Origin: Stenogyne calaminthoides
Taxonomy: Eukaryota > Streptophyta > Magnoliopsida > Lamiales > Lamiaceae
Assembly (NCBI GenBank): GCA_037126765.1
Contig: JBBCBC010000008.1
Location: forward strand, 434,001-498,000
Direction: 5' to 3'
DNA length: 64,000 nt
This document shows positions 34,924 through 47,221 of this stretch, piece by piece. The translations under genes were made by a program, and so were the position numbers. Every line of letters starts with the position of its first letter. The first letter of the stretch is position 1. Under the pieces are notes generated by a model, which was given only the letters and a program-made list of their open reading frames with translations, made no database searches and was not told the origin of the DNA.

Positions 34924-35889
34924 CTAACAAATAACAAAGATATTGTTCAGAAAAATGACATTTTAAGTTTATTCAAGCATTTTCACAAACATATGGTGTG
35001 CACAATTTAGAAGGTAACAAAAAATTTGTTTCAATAAAAAAAAGGAGGAGCATGAATCGATTTTTCTAAAAAAATTTAAAGTTTAACCAGTTTAAGGACA
35101 AGAACAAGATCAAGATCAAGAAGAACAATCTATATATAGCTACATGCACACAAAAAAAAAAACGAAAAATCTAGCAAGAACAAGTGAGTTAATCGTTTTC
35201 CTTTTGCAACAAGTGTGTGAAATCAGGAAGAACACTCCTATATTCCATGAAAAAATCGATTACCTTTTCATAACTCAGAATCTGAAAATTGCGGATGGTC
35301 TTCGTTTTTCAAATGGGGGGGGAACCTTTCTGCAGAAATGAGGGGGTGAGAATAAAGGGAAAATGAGAAAAGTGGGATGGGACAATTACCTTGGGTAGGG
35401 TATAATTACAGTTGGGGGGTGATTTCACGTTAATGGGGGTGTGAAAGGGGTATGAATGGTAGTTTGTAGTTTGTAGTAAAGTGTAGAATAGTAAATGTAG
35501 TTATTAGTAATATCACTAGGGAAAATGTAGTTATTAGTAATCCACCCTAAAAAAAAATTCTTCTTCTGTGTAACGGGGAAATATAGCAAAATATTGTAAA
35601 ATGTTGATATCGATATAGCTATATGTTCAATTATTATATAAAATTAGAAGAAAATCGAGAAATATCGTGAATAAATTATAATATTGAAAAAAAAAAAGTA
35701 TCGCGGTTTATTTTTAAAAACAAACTATAATTATTATTTATAAAAATATTATTATCGTGATTTAATAGCATAACTAGAAGGCCAAAGCTAGTAATTCTTA
35801 TGATATTCAATCAGTTGATTTCTTATTTTTCATTACTAAATAAAAGTATATTGTATATTTTCAAGTTAATCTACAAATTAATGATAAAA

Positions 35890-36075
35890 ACTTGTGTGAA
35901 CCCGAGTTCAATGTGAACTCGGATTTTTTAGTATCACTGTTATGTACAAAAACTCTCACAGTTATGCATAAAATCTATCATTGTTATACAAAAAAACAAT
36001 CACTGTTTAAAAAATATTTTATATTTTAAAACAGTGAAAGTTTTTGTGCATAACATTGATAGTTTTTAGGGTATT
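35890..36075. repeat. Dispersed GTTATGTACAAAAA-type repeat
   Basis: TCACTGTTATGTACAAAAAC and TTTTGTGCATAACATTGATA form an imperfect inverted pair after a GAACCCGAGTTC...GAACTCGG motif. Relatives occur near 11760, 18810, 20510 and 43870. Probable MITE family. Confidence 0.5.
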
Positions 36076-36449
36076 TCTTACGTCAGTCAGGTGTCGTACT
36101 GACTGACAATAGTCAGTTAATTTGAGCCACTAGATTTAAAATTCAAAGGCTTAAATTTAATGACTTCCAACTTGTTGTACTGTGTGTCGTACTGATCATC
36201 GTACTGCATTGTACTATATATCGAATTGTGTCGTACCGTGGTACTGCTATAATAAATTTAATAATTTAAAAAGTGTAATTATAAATTTACTAATTTATCC
36301 TTATTTAATTTATAAAAAAATCTATTTTAATTTAAAACCATTAATTCTCTAGGTTACAATAATTCAATTCGTAGTTCATTTAGTTTCTTTCCCATCGCCC
36401 CTTCCCCTTCCCCTTCATCAACCCATCCACGCAGCTGCAGATTTCAGAT

Positions 36450-38138
36450 ATGGCGTCGCCGCCCCTTCCTCGTTGTCGGTCTTTCTCGCTCTCAGTCTCG
36501 CACACTCTCCCTCGTCTTCTATCTCGGTCTCTCTGTCGGAGGCTTTTAAATTTCACAGCGATGCGTTGGTTTTTACAGTTTTGCTAACTCGGGTAATTGG
36601 AAAAAATGAGGATACTATTGATTTTTGCACTTCAGTTTTGCTAGAAATCAGTTTTTCAATATTCGATTTGAATAAGCAATATTTGAATTAATTTTGTGAT
36701 TAAATTGTGGCATGGCTATGGTTGATTCTATTTCAGACTTTCAGTAGTTTAAATTCCTGTGCAATTCATAACTTTTACAGAATCAAGAAGAGCAGCAACA
36801 ACTTTTGACTTGATTTATATTTTTAAGTTGCCACTTAAATTCTTAAAGGGAAAGGTGTGAAATCTCTTCTTCTTCGTTTTAATAAATAATACTGAGTTAA
36901 TGATTCTGCTTTTGTTTTTCTTGAAATTTTATTAATGTAAAAATGGAGTAAATATGTGAGCTTATGGATAATAATTGTCTATTGTTATTGTATTAGATCT
37001 TGTCGTTTTTTATTTTAAAATTCTGGAGGAGCATCCAGAAGCCACCTGCCTGTTATCATATGATTGTCTCAATGTATGTTGCTGGGAATGAATTTCTGAA
37101 CACATAAATTTGTTTTCCAAAAGTTTGAAACCAATTTTGGAATATATTAATTTGTTTCATCCTTGACTTAGTTTTACTGCTTATTGATGTGAATTGGGAT
37201 AAGTACTAGAACTAAAGTTGCCGTTTTGATTTATGATTGGTATAGTTGTGCTGTTAACAATTGCTATGAGCTTTTTGTTGAAGATTCTTCATGAAAGTGT
37301 CTTTTAAATTGTGATCTAATTGTAAAGTGATTTTTTGCGAATTAAAGTAAACTACTCAAGTTTGGGAAAAAAATAACTTTGGGACGAAGGGAGTAACAAC
37401 ATCATAATTAACTTATTAATTGTTAAGTGAATTTTTTGTTGAATATTTCTACCTAGAACTTGTTAACAATTTCCTGGTTTCCATTTTACTTAGTGGACAG
37501 AGGAAATGATATGGTTAATTGGTTATGGTATGTGATTCATGCTTCTATCTTGGTCCATGCATGCTTTAGATTGCAGTGGAATGATAACGTGCACAACACT
37601 TATTTGAAACTGCACTCTATATATTGCTAACCTTTGTTCAAGCATGATTTGCAGCAGTACAGTGGTTCATTCCATTTTTTTCCCTAAATGTCATTTTTCT
37701 ATCTTTTGACAAGAGAAAGTGTTCCAACGCCCTTGCTATTACATCCATTGTTTTGGTTAACAGGTTATTGTATAGTTGCTGTTCTATAGAATTATAATGT
37801 TTTTGTAGTGTAAATTCACTAAGCAAAGCATAATAATTTGGGCTCAATTTGCAGGAATAAGGTTAACTGCTGAACATTGAGCAACCTTGGGAAAGAATAT
37901 ACCTACAATAGAGAAGGCCATCAAGAAGATGGAATCTAATGAGTTGAAACAACTTGAAGGAGGTCCTATTTTGTTTTTGAGTGATAGGGGGGAGTATTTT
38001 GGATACTTTTTCTTTGGGAGAGATCCTTCGAGTCTTGGACGTGATTATTTCGAAAAAGCTTTGGATCAAGCATGCGCACTCCGGATGGAAACCTATAACT
38101 ATTGCTCTTTAGAAACTAAACGTGAGATGAGGCTTTGA
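36450..38138 (+). pseudogene. Unrecognised small gene or gene relic
   Basis: A CT-rich leader precedes ATG 36450, which opens a 45-residue Arg/Ser/Leu-rich peptide (MASPPLPRCRSFSLSV...) like an organelle presequence, ending at TAA 36585-36587 unless spliced. A later candidate exon follows an acceptor TTTGCAG near 37855. Its best frame has one TGA (37878-37880) and then reads open to a TGA at 38136-38138: LGKNIPTIEKAIKKMESNEL, later GEYFGYFFFGRDPSSLG. The intron would be about 1.2 kb. I do not recognise the family. The in-frame stop favours a relic, but a downstream start (ATG 37930) cannot be excluded. Confidence 0.3.
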
Positions 38139-38459
38139 AGAAGTGCTTATACACTGCTCAAGAAGCAGGTTTTGGTTTTTTGTGATCAGTCAAACTTTTA
38201 TTTGAGCTAGAGCGGTTATGGAAGATTTAAGAGCAGAACAATTGAGTCCTACTTGTATTTTGTTTGTTTGTTACCGAACATGTAGTAGCTCAGCTCTGCC
38301 TCAATTAAATCCTAATAAAAAAAATTACACCGTAATATGCATATATCCTAATAAAATACCTCCTAATCTGCGAAAAATTACAAAAAATTTATAAAAACCC
38401 TAATTACAAATTAGGCAAATCTCCAAAAAAAAAAAACATAAAATTACAAAAATATCAAA

Positions 38460-38847
38460 ACAGAAACCCTAATTCTGCATCGCCGTAGCCCCCACCGCCA
38501 CCGTCTCGCAACCCATCACATACACAAAGATATATCACTCAAATTCTCAGATCTAAACAAATACAAAAAAAAAATATTAAGTTTAAAAAAAAAAAATCCT
38601 TACCGCTCGTCTTCTCCGTCGCCCCCTGCACCGTGCCGCCCCGCACAACCCACGCCTCCGCGGCACAACCAACGCCTCTGCGGCACCTCGCCCTGCCGCC
38701 TACCACCAACCCCCAACCAACGCCCCAAAACCCACAACCACCGCCCCAAAAACTGTCGAATCTACCCACCACCACCGCACAAACCACCACCAAACACCAT
38801 CTTCACTAAAAAATTCCACCATCTCCGAAAACCATCACTGCAAAATC
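38460..38847. other. C-rich leader-like sequence
   Basis: CCACCGCC-rich segment with imperfect repeats of GCACAACCAACGCCTCTGCG. No convincing coding frame; the minus-strand frame is low-complexity Gly/Val/Cys. Possibly the promoter/5' UTR of a lost gene, interrupted by CACTA element 2. Confidence 0.3.
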
Positions 38848-40244
38848 CACTAATACAGATTTGGGCTTGGAGAGCTGTTAAAAATGACCTTGGAGAGCGG
38901 TTATAACTTCCTCTCCAATGCTGATTGTCTAACAAAAGTGGAGCTAGACAAATTTAAAAAAACATTGTGCAAGATATTCACTTGGAGAGCGGTTATGAAC
39001 CGCTGTGCAAGATATTCACAACCGCTCTCCAAGATGCAACATAGAAAGCGGTTAAAAACACGGGACCTTGGGCGCCTGAGCGGGGATCAATTCCGCTCGG
39101 GCACTTGCTTTCTTGCGTTTACTTAATGAAATTAATTCTATATGTTCTAAAAATCATTTTTTCTTACAATTTTTTTTAAAATTCTTTATTTCAATTATCT
39201 TATTTATTAATTCAATCACATTTTTATATAATAATTTTTTTATATAAATTTAAATTTAAATTAAATTAAAATTATATTTTTTACTTGTACTTTTTTTTAA
39301 CTACCTTTCTTTTAAATTTGTAATACTTTTCCTTCTAGACAAGTAATACTTTTCTATCAAAATAAATAATATTTTTCTTTAAACAAGTATTAATACTTTT
39401 TCATCTAAACAAAGTAATATTTTTCTTTAAACAATTTATACCTTTCTATCTAAACAAGTAATACTTTTCTATTTAAACAAGTAATATTTTTCTATCTAAA
39501 CAAATAATATTTTTCTATTTAAACAAACAATACTTTTCTATCTAAATAAGTAATATTTTTCTTTAAACAAGTAATATTTTTTCATCTAAACAAGTAATAC
39601 TTTTTTTTAAACAAGTTACATCTTTCTATCTAAACAAGTAATACTTTTATATTTAAACAAGTAATAATTTTCTATTTAAACAAGTAATAGTATTTTTCTA
39701 TCTAAATAAGTAATACATAGACAAAATTGAATTAATTTATAAGAATATTAAATATTATAGGTATTAATTTATAAGAATTAATAGTGATACAAGTTCGTAA
39801 GTGTAATAATATGAATTTAATATTATGAACAAGTTTTACATAAGAGTTTGTGTTAATCTCATTATATAAGACGAATATTAAAAAGAAATAACACGAGAAT
39901 TTAAAGAATAAAATATTTGAATTGTACATAAAAAAATTTACAAAAATAAAAAAATAAAACAAAAAATACAAGCTTTACAAAAAAAAATAAAAAATTTATT
40001 CACTTGGAGAGCGGTTATGAACCGCTCTCCAAGCTTTACCTTGGACAGCGGTTCAAAACCGCTCTCCAAGTACCCTTGCACAGCGGTTATGAACCGCTGT
40101 CTAAGCTTTGATCTTGGACAACGGTTTTTAACAGCTGTCTTTTTTTTTTTTTTAATAGAACCGCTCTCCAAGGGACCACTTGGTGAGCTATTCGAAAAAA
40201 AGATTGTCCAAGTGGAGCTCTCCAAGCTCAAATGTGTAGTAGTG
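38848..40244. mobile_element. Non-autonomous CACTA element 2
   Basis: Ends CACTAATACAGATTTGGGC and, inverted, CACTACTACACATTTGAGC, with a 3-bp duplication ATC (38845-38847, 40245-40247). 1397 bp. Subterminal hairpins are conspicuous: CTTGGAGAGCGGTTATGAAC followed by CGCTCTCCAAG, plus CTTGGACAGCGGTT and CTTGCACAGCGG variants. The interior (39280-39720) is the reverse complement of the TATTACTTGTTTAAA array of element 1, without the 457-bp internal duplication. No transposase. Confidence 0.92.
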
Positions 40245-40309
40245 ATCCCACCATCTCCAAAAACCACCAAGTGCAGAAACCTTTGCCTCTGTCTGCAATT
40301 TTGGGAGGG

Positions 40310-40390
40310 GGGAAGAGAGGAATTTTGTGAGGGGAGAAAGAGAGAGACCGTGAATTTGGGAGGGGGAGGAAGAGAGAGAGAAAGTAAATC
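40310..40390 (+). repeat. GA-rich tract
   Basis: GGGAGGGGG and GAGAGAGA runs resembling a GAGA-type 5' UTR tract read from the other strand. No coding region attached. Confidence 0.5.
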
Positions 40391-41209
40391 TTGAAAATGA
40401 GAGAGAGAAGAGGAGATTGGTTATTAGGGTGAGAAGAAATAGGGTTTGGGCCAATCCAGAATTGTAATAATTATTTGACATTAAGGGCAAAATAGTCACC
40501 TTTTGTATTTTAAAGTCACTGTTCAAAAATTTTGTACCTTAGAGTCACTTACCTCAATTTTTTGTATTTTAGAGTCATTTTCTCTTAAAGAAATGTACAT
40601 TGTGAAATAGTTTTTTGGAAGATTTATTTTATGCATATGATGATATCGTTAGTTGCTTATTGCTAATTAAATTTCACTAAATTAGATGTGAAATGTTGTA
40701 TGCAAAATAAGATGGAGAACAAGTGAATGCATTTGGTAAAATATCTTGGTTGTAATGAATTCCCTGAATCAACATCATTTATCTTATAAACGAATAATTT
40801 ATATAAATGAAAAATACACCAAATAAAATATTTAAATAAAAAATTCTGAATCTGAAAATAAAAGTGTAACCAAATAAGACATTTAAATTATTAAAATACT
40901 AAAAATTATGATAAAGCCAAAACATAAAGGATTTATTTTAGAATGAGTCAAACTTACAGGACGTAAAATGAACTTTTCCTAGAAAAATGGCAAGCATAAA
41001 TTGGGCATTTTGCATATCATATCAAGAACCAAATAAATTGAATAATCGAGGCACGACGTAAATTCATCAATAACACCACAATCAAATACGTACAGAACCA
41101 AGCATAAATTCTTCAACTATAATACGTAAAACAAAATGATAAATAAATAAATCTCAGTCTCTAAAAAAACTGGAAACATGGCTAACACATGCAAATCATA
41201 GAAGAAGTA

Positions 41210-41420
41210 TTTCTTTAAGGCGTGTCCCACGCCTTATCTTGCCACTTCTAAACAATATCTTTTTCAAATAAGCCGTGTCCACGCCTTATCTAAAATCTTC
41301 TTCTGTCCTCTAAACATAAAAAAAATGAAATAATCACTTAAAATAACATAAATAAAAGCTAAATAAACATAGGGTTGCCTCCCGAAAGCGCCTTTCTTTA
41401 TCGTCTTTGGCTAGACATCC
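41210..41420. mobile_element. Retrotransposon remnant
   Basis: GGGTTGCCTCCCGAAAGCGC followed by CTTTATCGTCTTTGGCTAGA matches the conserved non-coding stretch common next to plant Ty3/gypsy LTRs (seen antisense). Preceded by CGTGTCCCACGCCTTATCT, itself repeated at 41272. No coding. Assignment from memory of the family style. Confidence 0.45.
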
Positions 41421-43147
41421 CAAACTCTTCAATTCTGATACTTTGGACATAATTATACATGTGGTGATGCACCAAAAGGTATGTGTTGACCCCCGACTGT
41501 AAACCACAATTCTTCCCCTAACTGTTCACAAAAGATGACAGAAAGAGTGGATTCATATACAAAAATCAGACAAAAACAAACAGCACACCATAGTAAACTG
41601 TATAATTCACCGATTTTTCCGTTCATAATCTACCACTGAACAAATTACAAGATGACTCGCTTTAGCCTTTAGGATTGAACATCGGGTAAATTGTGAGTTT
41701 ATATCACGTGAGGAGAATCACAATCTACAAATAGATGCTAATCTAGACATTTAGTAAGAAAAAATAAATGGGGGATGTAAATTCATAATTCTATACATAT
41801 TTAGCCACTAATTTTTGCAACAGAAATCCAAGACTACATTATATCCTCTTGGCTACCAAGTTTAAACTGAAACCACCACATATAATCCAATATACAGTGG
41901 GAGAAGTCAGTGGACCTACTAATACCATGTTTCAGAAGCAGAATAAATATTGCTTTTCATGATTTTAAGATCTACAATATTGTTGTCAAGTCCTAATACA
42001 ACAGCCAAGTCTCCAGGTCAGCAATTATTCCAACAAAATATAAACAACAATTTAACTGAAATTTTGTACTCCACATGTAATTTAGATTTAAAAAAAAAAA
42101 ATAAAGAGTCAAGCATCAGTCTACGGTTTGAGCAAAGTATAAGAAAAACCAACATATGAGTTGAATTTCTATGGCACTCTATACACTAGGATTATATACC
42201 TATAACAGAGCTGAAGTATAATTTAGTTCCTACAAAATAAGGCGTGTTATTAAGAAAACACTATAAATTCAGACAAATCCAAGACGCATAAAATCTCTTT
42301 AGCCCAAAAATAAAAACAAAAGTAGAAGTCTTAGTCTTGTTAAGACACTCACCACACGAGGCAATTTTCAGAGTGCTGGCTATGGATCTTATACTTCCAG
42401 AACATTTTCTTAGAAAACATCCCAAGATTTTCTTAAAGCCGGCCATATGGCTGGAGTGACATATTTATTTTAAATAATTAAGATAGGCAGCTTCTTAACA
42501 AAGTTATTTACTACATATTTACAAACATATATATACAAAAACACTATTATTCACTGACAACAAAACAGATAACTCAGCCATTACTTTCCGTTACAAGTTA
42601 CAACACACGGATACATACATATTAGTAACTCATACGCTTCAGCAAGTTGTAGAAACTGAAAATCATGCTCAGATAGCTATATGTCTGATTTGTCATCCTA
42701 ATATAGCATCAAAAATTTGATATGTTTCCAACTAATTGCTTATTGAGAGAAACACCAATTAGTTATTGGGCTGAAGAAATATTGCCACATGCATAATTCA
42801 TTATCACACATTTCGCACTCACACAACATAATATACTATATATATAATAAGCAGACATAAATCAATTATAACAATGATGAATTAAATATAAGAAAAGTCT
42901 GCAGCAATACAAAATCAGATTGCAGCAATTGAACTAATCATGAACACTTCTGGCAATAGTAAGAAATTTCATCATCTACCCGTATATTACGAAATCAGAT
43001 TAATTTTTAATCAAAAACAAAAGTAAAAAATAAAGCACATTGAAGCCAGCGCAACTGAAGCAAGATAATAAGACATCAGATTAATTTTACCAAACCACAA
43101 GAGTAGAAATAAAGCAAATTGAAGCAAGAACAATTGCAAAGAATATA
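41421..43147. other. Intergenic
   Basis: No gene, RNA gene or clear element seen. Confidence 0.4.
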
Positions 43148-43399
43148 TTATATATCGTCATACATTTGTTCTGTGAATGAAGAGTAAGGTATTTGGCTAT
43201 CATGGATGATCAGAGAGATCGAGTAATAGAGAAATTGGACGACAAGGGAGAGAGGTCGCCGGGTCGAGTAGGTCGTCTCCGGTGAATTATGGGCAACACC
43301 AGAAACAATGGTGGTGGTGACTGGTTTGGCGTCGCCGGCGATTTGTACGTAACACCAGAAATAGCGATGATGATGTCTATTCTGGCATAGCCGGCAAAC

Positions 43400-43565
43400 G
43401 ATGGCGATGGCTTCTGGATGGAAGGAACGATTGATGGCTCCTGGATGAAAGGGACGATGGTGATGGCTTGCCGAAATTGAAATTGTGGGCACGAGCGTGG
43501 TGGCTTCCGGATGAAATTGAAATTCTGGGCCGGATTGATGGCTGGATGAAAGGGACGATGATGAA
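43400..43565. repeat. Imperfect minisatellite, unit about 30 bp
   Basis: CTGGATGAAAGGGACGATG and GATGGCTTCTGGATGGAAGG recur four to five times. The open minus-strand frame across 43148-43582 (His/Ser/Pro-rich, with repeated FHPEA/FHPGA) is a by-product of this repeat and has no recognised domain. Confidence 0.6.
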
Positions 43566-43929
43566 TTGATTTTTGTGAGCATGAGTTTAATATTTTATTG
43601 AAATTGGTGGTGGAAATGTGGAATTGATTTTTGTGTTCGTGGATTGATTTTTAGGTTTAGAAGAAATAATTTTAATATGTTATTTTTTAATTTGGTTTGA
43701 GAGAGGGTAAGATGGTAAATGACAAAAAATAATTTAAAAAATAATTTAGACATATTAAATTTAGACAACAACGGTGATCGTGTCGATTTCTGACGACTTA
43801 CATACTAAATTAAATTCAGGACGACCATTAACAAGTCGATCACTATTTCGACCGACGTAAAAACACCCTAGTTTTTATATATAACAGTGATAGAGTTCAT
43901 GCATAAACCTAGATCTGGATCATAGGAGT

Positions 43930-44280
43930 GTTACTTTAAATTAATTAGTAGTGCTAATTGTAAAATCCCACCACTCTGTCAATAGATTTATCAATGACAC
44001 TTTATCATGGATAGCTGCAAATTATTATATATCTTACATATTTTTAATTTTATCATATATACTTTGTCAAATGAAACTTTGTTAATACACATTGACATAT
44101 ATACTTTTCCACATATATTTTGTCATATCTTGTCATTAATGTTTTACCATAGATACATGCAAAACATTGTAATAAATATTTTATCAATAGAAACTTGTTA
44201 CATATACTTTGCCCACATATATTATACCCATGTATACTTGACCATTAAGCACGATATATTATATACCTAAGACTTATCGG
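43930..44280. repeat. AT-rich degenerate tandem repeat
   Basis: Irregular units around ACATATATACTTTGTCATA / TTGTCATATATACTT, 17-25 bp. No coding. Confidence 0.5.
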
Positions 44281-47221
44281 TCCTGTACCTTATCAGACCC
44301 TTGACTTTGTCATAGCTCTGCGAACTTTTCCAAGGCCGTTTTAATAACCCTGTCATTTACAAGGACAACTTTTATGATTCCGAACTCGTGAACTAGTCTC
44401 TGGCTATTATAAACTTGTCAATCAAATATCATAAAAGCAATTAATTCACATGATAACAAATAAATCAAACAATTTATTAAAGCTTTTAATAAAAAATAAT
44501 CATTACTATCAATCACGGTAGAAATTAAAGCAAATAAAATTCCACCACTCCATCACGCCCAAATTTTCATAATAGAAATTTTTTCGTAAAATATTTGAAT
44601 ATTTAATATTAAAAGACGTAAATTAAAATTTTAACATAAGAAAAGGACTTGCGAACTTATTAAACAATAAATTTACTCGACGAACAACATAAGAAATAAA
44701 CATGTTTGAACTCTAATGGTTATCATTTTGTTACTAATTGTATTGTATAATTTTACTTTAGCTATTTTATATTGTATTGTATAAATATTAATTAATTATT
44801 TTACGTTATATATTACTAAAATGTTTAATTTAAAAATATCAATATGTTGTAATTTTAAATTAATGTGCATTATGACTTGTCATAATAATCTCTAAAATTT
44901 CGTGTTAAATTTCTATTTTTTATAAAGTTTCTATCACTTTTCAAATCTTTTTGCGATGTCGATCGATATTTCCTAAAATGAAATTAAGGATATTTCTCGC
45001 AAAACAATTTTTTAGCTTTTGAGCTAATTAACTGAGATAGGATACATATGAAGTAATACTCGAACATAAAATATGAAGTTAGGAAAATTTGAGATATTAG
45101 GCGCCAAAAAGGACCACCCACTTATTGGTTAATAGCGTGTGTGAGATGAATTATTCACGTGAATAGCTACCTAAAAACTTTATTTTCTAAGGATTTCATT
45201 AGTAATTTTCAAACTTATCTCGTATGTCAGGAATAATATTTTTTTTGGACATTAATTCAGAAATTGTATTTTAAGAATAATAATTTTACCGATTTGAAAA
45301 TATAGGACAAATGTTTTTAAAATTTATAAATATAAAATATTCTATTTTAAGTTTATAAATGTAGGTCAATTAATCCCGAATAAGCCCAAATCTAATATGA
45401 CTTTCAGCCCGGTTTTGTTTATTCGGGCTCGATTGTGCCACATTTACAAATTTTAAAATATATTGTCATATATTTACATATTTTAAAATATATTGTCCTA
45501 TATTTTTAAGTCCGTAAAATTATTCTCCTTAAAGCACAACCTTCCCTAAATTACTTTTCTAAAAAAAACATTATGTCCATTTTAGCATTTTATCTATTTT
45601 TATTGGCATTATATATTCGGGGTCATCACTCTAAAATGAAGAAATTATTTTACACTTCCACATATTTATTTGAATATGCACATTATATAGTCGAATTTGA
45701 TTATACGTGCAAATGCAATTGTATCTTAGAAAAATATTTTGAAAATTTTGTACCTTAAAATAATTCTTTTTATATTCAAGTAAAAAAATCATACTATGAT
45801 CTCTAAATTTAACAAATACTTTTGATGAACAGAATAAATGTGGCACGTCTAGCACATTATAACAGTATGAACTTTCGGGAGTTTGTCAAAGTCAACTGTG
45901 ATTAAAACATGATCATAAAATTGGTTCTTAAAAAGAAGGAATTTGACAAATTCATCTTATGATCTTAAATTCTTTTGTTGTAATTTTTTTTAGGTGAGAG
46001 AGAGATTAGAAATTCCTCGTCGATACTGTAGAATCAATATTTATATGTAGAGACAATCCTTGAACTATTGTACCCAAAATTACAAATTTCCTATTGCAAC
46101 CTTGTGGGGATTTTAACTTTGCATATTTGTAAATACTAGTGGTGGTACCTGAGAAAATTTACAAACCTTTGTATAGCTATACCATAAACCAAATTTCATA
46201 TTCAATGGAATATCAACACATAGAAAAATATATAACTCTTGGATTCGATTAATATATCACTATGTGGGCCATAAAATGAATCACGGTTTCATTGACATCT
46301 TCAATGTGCCATGTGGAAACAAATCTCGATGTCTCAATATCAAATCTCTCTCCTAATAAAACTGAAGTTATAATAATTTAAAGCTAAAAAAAATTGGAAA
46401 CAAAATGATAAATATTCCAATTTCAATTACAGATGTAAATATAAGGCATATAACTGAGGTATGAATGAACAAGTAAATCACCTATAAAGACGAAGTCATA
46501 ATTCCTTAAAAAGTAAATAACCAGAATATTATGGGATGTGAACTCCAACACACATATAAAATATGCAAAGAGAGAAATCAGAGTGTTTGTATGATCAGGT
46601 CACATTTTGACTTTTATCATGAAACACGTCCTATAACAATGTACCAAAGGAAAAAAATTTAAGAGACAATTGCCAATGAAGCACTTGATTTCAGAATGAA
46701 TGGACTATTCACCCAAAATTTTGACTCAACCGGAATTAAATCAGAAGATTATTCAAATGGTTTACATAATTGAGGTATTGGATTGACTTGCAATATTTCA
46801 CGTTGAGACGGTAAAAAATAAACGAAATGAAAACTGCAGAGAGACGCATGAAGAAAGAACTTATCGGAGAACGATATGTATTGAATTAGCAGAAGATCAG
46901 CGACAAAGAGACGCAGAGGAAATATGGAAGAGAATAGGAGCTTAAATTTACCAGGAGATTTTTACCTTTCTTTTTCTTTTACATTTAATCAAATATCTAG
47001 AGAACTTCACAATTGGAAAACAAGAACTTAGACTAAAATAGAACAAAATTCTAAAAGGCTCACCTGAAAACTTCAAAATTGGGGAACAAATTACAACTCA
47101 TTCCTCATTTCAGACACAAGGCTTTATGATTATTAGCGACGGTTTCAAGTATAAGCCTGTACGGTGTTCAGCACCCCCCAAAACACCTCATCACAGTTTC
47201 AAGGAAAATAGAATGAGCTAC
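44281..47221. other. Intergenic; 3' flank of BCD1
   Basis: No gene. 45290-45530 is an uninterrupted copy of the palindromic family split at 1130-3075 and 8008-10990. About 46900-47221 is the expected 3' UTR of BCD1. Confidence 0.45.

Noticed and set aside
37360..37400. Stowaway end (GGGACGAAGGGAGTA)
   Set aside because: Only one terminal repeat was found, so no element could be bounded.
38539..38793. 84-codon minus-strand Gly/Val/Cys-rich frame
   Set aside because: Artefact of C-rich repetitive sequence on the plus strand.
43148..43582. 144-codon minus-strand frame, His/Ser/Pro-rich
   Set aside because: Overlaps a minisatellite, has no domain, and no flanking gene structure was found.
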